A DNA stretch of 64,000 nucleotides from Triatoma infestans (lineage: Eukaryota > Arthropoda > Insecta > Hemiptera > Reduviidae): positions 186,001-250,000 of the forward strand of contig JAAEAF010000221.1 of the NCBI GenBank assembly GCA_011037195.1, in the 5' to 3' direction. The translations under genes and the position numbers were made by a program. How positions within the stretch are numbered: position 1 is the stretch's first letter; every line of letters starts with the position of its first letter. Positions 56,601-64,000 of this stretch are shown piece after piece. Below the pieces are notes generated by a model that saw only the letters and a program-made list of their open reading frames with translations, ran no database searches and was not told the DNA's origin.

Positions 56601-57860
56601 AGACATTGTGTAAAATATAAACAAAGTAGTGATCCATATTTTTTGGATAGGTTATAATATAACCTTCCTCATTCTTTTTAAATACTCCTTAGAAATAAAA
56701 TATATTATTATATATATTGCTGTTTAATAATTCAGATAGCATTGATGCTGCTTATATTTTATATAAATATTACATTTGTTAAAGATGCTTAGCCTAATTT
56801 TTTATAATGAAAGCATATTCAGACGATATTTTGTTTTGAATATTGTAGCAAGTTGTGTGAGATTTACTAGGTAAGCCTTTAAGAAAAATTTGTATAAAAT
56901 TTGGAAAAATTGAAATCATATAACTGTTTTTGTTAAAAGTGAAATTATATACTTGGGCATTTATATAAATTCATGCAAACATAGTTATGTTTTCGGTATA
57001 TTTCAAGTTTGACTAAGAGAATTTTACCATGGACTTAGAGGAATTTATTTGGAATGATCAAAGTACTTATTGTGCACGAGTTCGGGCTGCGTGTGAAGAA
57101 TATTACGCCATTAGCCTTTTTTTTCTCGCTTAAACATAAAAAAAAATTAAAAATACAAAAACTTAGAGTTATTTTCAAAATAATCGGTGCTATAATAATT
57201 GGGAAAGAAAGAATGTTTAATTATATAAAATATAGTTTATAGAATTTCATGTTGATATTGTAAAAATGAAATAATGAAAATGGTTAATGGTGCTTAGTTT
57301 GGATAGGTTGGGATAGTTTGGTTATTGGAACTACTGCTACTTTCGATAAGTGAAAATATCGTAGCAGAAGAATGTGATAAAATCTATTAATATTCAGATA
57401 TCTAGATAATCAAGACTATTTGATTACTAGTGTTGGAATTTTGTGAAAGTATTTTTCGCAATTTTTATTTTTTTAAATATTTAATCAAAAAAGTAAGCAG
57501 CTTTAACAAATGTAAACAAAATAAAAAATCTAATGTATAACAAAGCAGGAAAAGAAATAACTGAACGTTAAGCATGTAAGCAAGTTTGCAGTAGTTACTT
57601 TGTGAATGCTAGGTGGAGAAAAAAAATAAGCGTGCAAGTATTTTATTCTGTGAATAAAAAAAAAATAGAGAGGAAAAACTTTAATAAAGTTTTACTTTTA
57701 ATGTGATCTTTTAAAATTAATAAATTGATGGAATCGTAAACCGAGTAAAGGTAAATAATTGTTTTTCTTTTCTTACATAAAGAAAGATCGATTGACCTTG
57801 TTACGTTGACATTTCAATAAAATAAATGTTGAACCCTATCAAGTGTGTGCCTATCTGTAA
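53691..57860 (+). other. Possible long 3' UTR of Mkp3 and downstream DNA
   Basis: Mostly AT-rich, repeat-poor sequence follows the stop codon. A GT run lies at 53759-53776. AATAAA at 57816-57821 is followed by a GT-rich stretch at 57843-57860, a plausible distal poly-A signal; a nearer AATAAA at about 53898 is another candidate. The part at 54000-54240 is GC-richer and may be an inserted element. No second gene was recognised. Confidence 0.35.
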
Positions 57861-59070
57861 AGTGTTAATTTAATTTCTAATATATGTGTAAAGATTTCCT
57901 GTTAAAATTCTTCATTTAAGATATCCTAATTTTTTAAAAAAAACAATACGTATGTTAAGGGAGAGAAGAAAAAAAAGTAAGGTGCATGTTTGGTCTCAGT
58001 GCCACTATAATTTACTGAGATTGTTAACTCTAAAAAACTTATTCGCTCTTCCTGGTTCACACTGGCATGCCCAGGCCTAAAAAGCAGAAGAAAATTATTG
58101 GTTTTTATTGGTATAAGTGCGCCTTACAATCAATCCTTGTCCACAACAAAAAAATCAGTGCTAACTAAATCATTATAACTTGATGTTTCTTTTCTCTGTC
58201 TTTTTTCCATTGTTATACCAATTTGTTACCTGTTATTATTAATATAATATAGTAATACATTCTCTATTAAAATGTGCCAAAATATAATTTTTTTAAACAA
58301 GAAACTTAGAGGCCAGTGCCAAATTGATGAATTGATTTTCTACACAGTTCAATCTTTTCCCTTTTTTCTTCTTTTCTTTTTATTTATCCTTCCATTAAAA
58401 ACTATTTTGAGAGAAAGAAGGAAAAGAGAAATCTGTAAATCTATTTAAACGGAATAAAAAATTACAATTGTTTTGTACAAAATATTTGTTAAGTTATTGT
58501 ACAATATATAATATAGTATATAAATTTAATTAAAATAATGATATATTTAAAACTATATCCTTAATATATTTCAAGATTTGTTACACTTCCATTTTTTTTT
58601 TTTTATTACCACTTATTTACATTTTAAATCATGATTTCAATGTTAGAAAGTGGGAAGATTTCTGTTATAAAAAATATTTTCTCTTTTAGATTATGTTTAC
58701 TAAGGATTGCTGACCTTTGAACGTCAGCGTTATGTATAATACTATAACTAGGATTTAGAACATGTGAACTTGAAGAAAAGTGTTTTATTTGTTGTGTTTT
58801 CCGGTCATCTAGTCAACATCTCTTCCCTTCATCGCATTTGAAGGTTAGTTTTTGAATTCTTTATCCCTACATGGTACATTTCTTGGACAGTTCTGTCTCT
58901 ACCAGTTACCTCCATTTTTCTGGTACCAACTCTTGTTTAGTCACGAAGGTTCCATAACTTTTGTAGGAATGAATTCTATTGAGTTGATGTTTACTGCTTT
59001 TCCCAGGTTCATAGCTCATAAATTGTCAAGTCTTATATTAAATGTATAAATAATCTCTTTTTTTGCTTTT
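57861..59070. other. AT-rich intergenic sequence
   Basis: I see no coding, RNA or repeat feature I can support between the poly-A candidate and the dispersed repeat at about 59075. Confidence 0.4.
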
Positions 59071-59074
59071 CTCC

Positions 59075-59408
59075 ATAATGCTGTAAGAGGAAGGTATTGC
59101 GATCTTATCAGTTTAAAATATATATATATATGAAATGAAATATATATATATATACATATATTTAACGAATGACCTGATGATATGTAAGTGAATTAAATAT
59201 CTCAAAAATATAAACTTGATCGATGTTCTATACACCACAAATACCAAATACAACTCCCGCACAAACAGAGCTACTACTGATATTTGAAACCTTTTTTTTC
59301 TTTGTGGTTAAGCCAATGGTTAGCAGGATACTAGGAGAAGGAATATGTCACGCTTTCCCTCTGCAGTAGTAGCCAATCTAAAATTTCGGTTTCACCACGT
59401 GAACGATA
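59075..59408 (+). repeat. Dispersed repeat family, 5' part
   Basis: ATGCTGTAAGAGGAAGGTAT with TGCGATCTTATCAG is the family start, followed by an AT palindrome (59120-59160) and a worn body with a CTCAAAAATATAAACTTGAT stretch. Confidence 0.6.
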
Positions 59409-59468
59409 TTAAGGGAACTAAATGATTCATCAGAGACATTTTCCGGATAGCCTGCTTCATTTTGTGGT

Positions 59469-59506
59469 CATCGACCGGTTTCGGGCGTTCGCCCATCTTC
59501 AGGATG
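59469..59506 (-). ncRNA. Hammerhead-ribozyme-like motif (minus arm)
   Basis: Read on the minus strand: CATC, CTGAAGA, T, GGGC-GAAC-GCCC, GAAA, CCGGTC, GATG. Stem I pairs CATC with GATG perfectly. The copy at 42797 has CATT, which pairs with GATG through one G-U pair. Confidence 0.5.
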
Positions 59507-59861
59507 CGTTTTTCAGACAGTGTGACAACACAGACTTGACAGAGCAAATTCAGTTTCACACACTGATACTCCCTTTGGGCAATAAATGTTCCAACCGTTT
59601 ACACTTACCTGCTGTGTTTGTATATCATTCATGATGAAACATCTAAAAAGTATGTTGCCGCTTGTGTGATTATTTTGAGTTTATTAAATAAGAAAAAATA
59701 GAAAAATTCAGTATGGATTCGACAGTGGATACTAAGGCGTGAGGAACAAGGGGCTTATAGCCAGTTAATGAGTGAACTCAGTGTTGAAAATCCAGCACAA
59801 TTTTCAAATTTTTACGAATTTGCTCTGTGCAAGTCAGTGTTGTCACACTGTCTGAAAAACG

Positions 59862-59899
59862 CATCCTGAAGATGGGCGAACGCCCGAAACCGGTCGATG
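59862..59899 (+). ncRNA. Hammerhead-ribozyme-like motif (plus arm)
   Basis: It is identical in core and stems to the minus-arm copy at 59469-59506. An RNA crossing the whole unit would instead pair the two arms as one long hairpin, so any ribozyme fold would compete with that structure. Confidence 0.5.
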
Positions 59900-59992
59900 A
59901 CCACAAAATGAAGCAGGCTACCACGGAAAATGTCTCTGATGCTTTCCAGCTGTGCGGAACCAACCACCTCAAGAACTAAATGATTCATCAGA

Positions 59993-60130
59993 TATGATTC
60001 TTTCCATGGCCTGTGCCAATTCATTCATTTTTTGTGGTCAACCTGGTTGTTTTTAGGTTGCCTGATAATACACAGAGTGGATTTCACAAATTGAAGCAGG
60101 CTATTGATTTTCACTGCGAACCCAACCGCT
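59993..60130. mobile_element. Older, diverged inverted-twin copy
   Basis: TTCATTTTTTGTGGTCAACCTGG resembles the minus arm of the small element. ACAAATTGAAGCAGGCTATT with GCGAACCCAACC resembles the plus arm. Both are well diverged and the ribozyme-like core is lost. Confidence 0.5.
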
Positions 60131-60230
60131 AGAAAACGTAAATATTTAGTCTAATTTCCAAATATTAAGTAAATTTGTCCACGAGAATTGCAATGAGAGA
60201 AGATGGTGTGTTTCACACCATATATTTTAG
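60131..60230 (+). repeat. Dispersed repeat 3' terminus
   Basis: GCAATGAGAGAAGATGGTGT and TTTCACACCATATATTTT are the worn family end. Confidence 0.5.
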
Positions 60231-60672
60231 TTGATTTTGTTTTGACAGTGATATATGGTTTTAGCAAAGTATTTAGCAGGCTATCTATCTGTAATGGTAC
60301 GTTTACAGCTGAGATTTCTGACGAGACATAAGTGTCCAGTGTCTGGACATAATATTTCATTGACCGTTTAAATTATGACAGAAATTTCTCGAAATAAATT
60401 TCCAACATTTATCTTTGATACTCCCCTTGGCCAATAAATGTTCCAACCGTTTACATTTACCAACTGTGTTTGTATCTCATTCATGATGAAACATCTAAAA
60501 AGTATGTTGTCGCCTGTGTGATTATTTTGAGTTTATTAAATAAGAAAAAAAAGAAAAATTCGGTATGGATTCGATAGTAGATACTAAGGCGTGAGGAACA
60601 AGGGGTTTATAGCCAGTTAATGAGTGAACTCAGTGTTGAAGATCCAGCACAATTTTCAAATTTTTACGAATG

Positions 60673-62090
60673 AAATTTTGTTTTTGACTCCTTGGCTAAG
60701 AAAATAGCTCCTCTTGTAATTAAATAAAATACAATATTTAGAAGAGCTATTAGTGTTCAAGAGCATAAATGCACTTCGTTTTCTTCACTCTATTTCTATA
60801 AATTTTACTTTGAACATGCCTCAGTTCTGGTTTATCATGATACATATTAATTAATTTGTCGATTTCACTTTTTAACCATTCCCTTGATCACCCATTTCCA
60901 CTTGAAGTAAAAAAAGTGTCTGTTTAAAAACTTTTAAAAACGTACACCCGAGTTCAACTCATGCAATATCTATCAGCAAGCCAGGACAAGTCCCTTTTAG
61001 AGTGTTTACATCTGTTCGTACACAAGTGTCGATACATATTGCTCGATCTTGATCAAAAATGTCAGACAGACATTTCTGTGAGTTTACATAACAATAATTT
61101 ACTGTCTGGCATAAATATCAGGTGTAGACATACCTTTAGGAAGTCATAGCATTCCATAAGTTTAGTTTCTCTCTTTTATCGTGTTGCTTCCTTCACGGGT
61201 TTAAAACCCACCTTCCCCGTAAAGAAGGCTGAAACGAATCGCTTCCTGTTTTAGAGAAAATTAAAGTTTAAAAAATAGAAACATGAAATTGGGTCCCTTT
61301 TGATTTAGTTATTTTGTGTGACAAAAAAAAAAACAACAATATTTCTGTTAACATCTTTTTAAGTTTGGCAGGTAGAAAACGGAATAAATTTCAACAACAA
61401 AAGGTGTAACAGTTCTCCAAAAGAAGAAAGTTAAGGATATAGTAATAGATAAATGTGATTAATAAAAAAAATTGTTAGATTTTAATGAGTCTTTTTATTG
61501 TATATTAAATATAAATATTATTATAAATATATAAAGACATTTTCTTTTTTTGTAAGAAAATGTAAAGTTATAAATTTTAAATAAATATTAATGAAAAAAA
61601 AATAAACGATCAAGATAGCACTTTATTGTTTTAAAATAAAAAACGAAATATTTGCACAAGAATAAAAGATTTGTCATATTTGAAAAATTGTAATTATTAA
61701 ATTATTATTGTGTGTTTTCTTTAAAAAAGAAAGAAAGAAATCATATTAATATAAAGAAATGAGACCATACTTGAGAAATTATGGTAGGGACTTGTCTCCA
61801 TTATACTTGTTTTAATGTTATATAAATTTTTTTTTGTTTTACAATTTGATTTTTTGTTTAAAAACTTTGTATTTAGAGATTTAAAAAAACAATTTATGTT
61901 TAGACTGTTTTTATATTCAATTTCAGAAAATAAAAGAAAAAACATTGTTATTGAGAAAAATATATTTTTTTTTCATTTGTCTGGGCATGTGTAGATTATT
62001 TTATTTTACCAAATATATACGAATACCGAAAAGTTTCAAGAATAACTAATCGGAACTAACCTGTAAACAAAAGCTCACAGGAAGTTCAAA
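60673..62090. other. Unassigned AT-rich sequence
   Basis: Small open frames (60961-61149 on +, 61721-61945 on -) have no recognisable domain. No repeat or RNA gene is supported. Confidence 0.4.
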
Positions 62091-62128
62091 GATGATATTC
62101 TAAAGACCGTGTTCTCAATAGTAATGGC

Positions 62129-62341
62129 ATGAAATTATTGAAACTTTTTGAGGATCATAATTTAGTCCTTTTAAACGGTAGAATGAAGGGAGATGTACCC
62201 GGCGAATACATGTTTATTGGCGGTGCAGGTTCGTCGGTAATTGATTTATGCGCAGTTTCAGCAGAGATACTCTCCAATATTTGCTCTTTTGAAGTTCTAC
62301 CCGAGATATTAGGACCATTGTCCAATAACTTTTACGTTTAG
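62129..62341 (+). pseudogene. LINE endonuclease C-terminal piece
   Basis: The frame NGRMKGDVPGEYMFIGGAGS and SSVIDLCAVS resembles the region of LINE endonucleases just before the final SDH motif (G-xx-T-F-x-G...S-V-I-D). It ends at a stop after SNNFYV. The active-site histidine segment is not intact. Confidence 0.65.
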
Positions 62342-62803
62342 CTGCCCTATGAAAGAAATAAAAAACACTAATATTTTGCCACTTCTGTGGCAATAATGCT
62401 GTAATGTGGTAATAATGCTTCAACTAAAAGCATTATTAAGTTAAAATGGAAGCCCGATTATATAAATATTTATAAAACTAAAGTAGAAGAAATTGTAAAT
62501 AGTACAAAATTTCCTTTAGATGACCCTCAGAAAAGCTTAAACATTTTAATGGAAATAATATTGGATTTCGCAAAGAAACACGACTTGTTATATTATAGCA
62601 ACAAAAATAGTAAATGTATAACTTTTAAAAGGCGTGGTTCGACAAGGAGTGTTCAATTGCGAGATTCGAGCTTTTAATTTGCTTAAACTGTTTAGAAAAA
62701 CAGATGCAAATTTCATTAAACAGAACTATCTGAGGGCTGTAAAAGAATATAAAAAATTATATGAGAGAAAGAGAGTAATGAGATAGCAGTTAATAAATTT
62801 AAA

Positions 62804-63001
62804 ATGGTCAACAACTCTAAAGAATTTTGGGATTTAGTTCGTTCACTTAAAGTAAACGATTTTAGTTTTGACAAAAATATACTAATGGATGACTGGATCA
62901 AACATTTCGCTTCTTTGCTGAACCCCCCTATAAATAGTTGTAAGATAAGTTATGCTAGTCCCTACTTAGGCAATGATATATTCTCCTTTCTCAAAAACTG
63001 A
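62804..63001 (+). pseudogene. LINE linker between endonuclease and RT
   Basis: NNSKEFWDLVRSLKVNDF and MDDWIKHFASLLNPP match the usual F-W-x-hydrophobic and W-x-x-H-F-x-x-L pattern upstream of LINE RTs. The frame is shifted relative to the RT that follows. Confidence 0.65.
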
Positions 63002-63476
63002 ATTACTAAAGGTATTGAGCGCAGCTAAGAATAATAAAGCCCCGGGTAGAGACCGAATTTCTTATGAATTCTTCAAAAATGCTCCAGATAATATATTGGA
63101 TAAGCTAGTTCTTATATTTAATAGATGTTATGAAAGGTGTAGAGTACCTGATAGTTTCAGAGACTCCGTTATATTCCCCATTCATAAGAAAGGAAATTTA
63201 GAGGATGTTAATAATTATAGAGGGATCTCATTCGCTAATACCGTAGGAAAGCTTTTCACTGGACTCCTTTTAGCGAAGTTAACCGAATGGAGGGAGTCAC
63301 AGAAAATAATAGGAGAATTTCAGGCGGGATTTCGGAAGAATTACTCTACCCTGGACAATATCCTCAACTTAATGTGTATTGCGAAACTTCGGCTGAGAAC
63401 CAAAAGGCGGAAACTTTTTGCTTTTTTTGTTGATCTTTCAGCCGCTTTCGATAGAATAGATCGACATGCTCTGTAA
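62973..63476 (+). pseudogene. LINE reverse transcriptase, N-terminal half
   Basis: The open frame has NNKAPGRDRISYEFFKNA, VIFPIHKKGNLEDVNNYRGI, FQAGFRKNYSTLDNI and FAFFVDLSAAFDRIDRHAL (motif A with the first catalytic aspartate). It leaves the frame at 63466-63476. Confidence 0.85.
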
Positions 63477-63711
63477 TACAAACTTTCTTTCATATTTGGG
63501 CGTCTCAACTAAGTTTATCACTGTTCTGACTAATTTATATTCAGGGACTTCTGCTGCAGTCTGGAGTCGCGAAGGCTTGTCTGAAAGTTTCGAAACCAAA
63601 ATGGGCCTGAAGCAAGGTTGTTTACTGAGCCCGGAGTTATTCTTGTTATTCCTTTGTGGAATTGAAAACCGTTTGAGAATGGTGGGGTGCAGGTGTGTTA
63701 CTCTGTCATAA
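63466..63711 (+). pseudogene. LINE reverse transcriptase, motif B part
   Basis: This frame continues the RT with YSGTSAAVWSREGLSESFE and MGLKQGCLLSPELFLLFLCG (motif B). The catalytic YADD is absent because other DNA begins at 63728. Confidence 0.8.
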
Positions 63712-63727
63712 AATGATTAGCCTATGC

Positions 63728-63930
63728 CAGTGATGGCGAACCTATGACACGCGGGCTCATTTTTGGTGACACGCATCTTCAAAGATAAAAAATTTCATAA
63801 TTCAAAAAAATCTTTTTTTTCTGATAATGTAGCTCATATAGTTGTTAGCAACTCTCTCTGTTTACTACATATTTTGTGTTTAGTTTGTTTCATGGAAATT
63901 ATAAATACCGATTAACATTTTTTTTAATTT
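63728..63930 (+). mobile_element. hAT-type terminus interrupting the LINE
   Basis: CAGTGATGGCGAACCTATGA followed by CACGCGGGCTC is a typical hAT terminal sequence. It starts inside what should be the RT YADD region. The element continues past the window or is a short fragment, since no second end is visible. Confidence 0.55.
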
Positions 63931-63932
63931 TA

Positions 63933-63969
63933 TCCCTGAAAAAGACAATAAATTTGTCGAAACGTTGGA
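63933..63969 (+). ncRNA. Second hammerhead-like motif, different family
   Basis: The order is TCC, CTGAAAA, A, GACAA-TAAAT-TTGTC, GAAA, CGTT, GGA. It has the same layout as the motif at 59862: short stem I (TCC with GGA), a hairpin, GAAA and a palindromic ACGT. The first core reads CUGAAAA instead of CUGANGA, so it may be inactive or only a look-alike. Confidence 0.3.
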
Positions 63970-64000
63970 AAAGATTTAAAAAAAAGTGTACATTTTATTG

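Larger units (their letters stand above)
59415..59992. mobile_element. Inverted-twin hammerhead-like element with 20-bp direct repeats
   Basis: A minus copy (59428 to about 59552) and a plus copy (59817 to 59972) of the small element face outward around a 255-bp spacer. The 20-bp repeat GAACTAAATGATTCATCAGA at 59415-59434 and 59973-59992 flanks the whole unit, as a target duplication would. Both arms keep the hammerhead-like core. Head-to-head twin arrangement and 5' truncation are known for target-primed retroelements; calling it Penelope-like is an inference. Confidence 0.7.
59564..60672 (+). repeat. Pair of about 255-bp direct repeats
   Basis: 59564-59818 and 60418-60672 are about 93% alike, from TGATACTCCC to TTTTTACGAAT. 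Marks are AATAAATGTTCCAACCGTTT and GGCGTGAGGAACAAGGGG. The first lies between the arms of the inverted twin; the second has no arms. No coding function was recognised. Confidence 0.8.
62100..63727 (+). mobile_element. Non-LTR retrotransposon fragment (EN end to RT motif B)
   Basis: Three or more frames together carry the end of an apurinic-type endonuclease, a linker and the first half of RT. The element is cut at 63727, before the RT YADD motif, by a hAT-like terminus. It is distinct from the RTE-like LINE at 10.5-14 kb in its sequence motifs. Confidence 0.8.

Noticed and set aside
59778..60024. Minus-strand ORFs of 64 and 70 residues, and a + strand ORF of 70 residues at 59422
   Set aside because: They share the same peptide because they are translations of the inverted small element, not conserved proteins.

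Overview
This window looks like a piece of an insect genome, or of a closely related arthropod genome. It is AT-rich, has spliced genes with GT-AG introns, and is dominated by decayed transposable elements. There is no bacterial-style gene packing. I cannot tell the insect order from the sequence.

The only host gene I can support is an orthologue of Mkp3 (vertebrate DUSP6/7/9 group), a cytoplasmic dual-specificity phosphatase that inactivates ERK-type MAP kinase. It lies on the + strand with six coding exons between 37578 and 53690. Exons 1-2 encode the rhodanese-like kinase-binding domain with its LRRL docking motif. Exons 3-5 encode the phosphatase domain with general acid D243 and nucleophile C274 in HCVAGVSRS. 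Exon 6 encodes a C-terminal tail. All exon phases join cleanly into 383 residues. Introns 4 and 5 (8.7 and 3.5 kb) are full of repeats.

Layout: 0-4 kb holds minus-strand remnants of a LINE and of a Ty3/gypsy-like element, with a LINE tail nested in the latter. 5-9 kb holds a tRNA-type SINE, a second better preserved Ty3/gypsy pol, and another SINE with target-site duplication (TSD). 10.5-14 kb is a nearly complete RTE-like LINE with a 15-bp TSD. 14-17 kb holds copies of a non-coding dispersed repeat, a long palindrome and a 690-bp minisatellite. 17-24 kb holds an R2-like LINE end, a LINE tail and a 2-kb hAT transposon. 25.4-29.9 kb is a 4.5-kb foldback element with about 1.1-kb inverted ends and a 6-bp TSD, sitting inside a dispersed-repeat copy. 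32.4-33.7 kb is a dead mariner, and 35.7-36.5 kb a LINE RNase H fragment. 37-54 kb is Mkp3 with intronic repeats. 54-59 kb is sparse AT-rich sequence that may be 3' UTR and intergenic DNA. 59-60.7 kb holds nested inverted copies of a small element with a hammerhead-ribozyme-like core. 62-63.7 kb is a LINE EN-RT fragment cut by a hAT-like terminus.

The most interesting items are the foldback element, whose AG...CT ends and 6-bp TSD resemble Polinton/Maverick; the hammerhead-like small elements, which repeatedly sit as inverted twins; and the very abundant dispersed repeat, built from an internal module of about 250-290 bp, whose palindromic end seems to have seeded the minisatellite.
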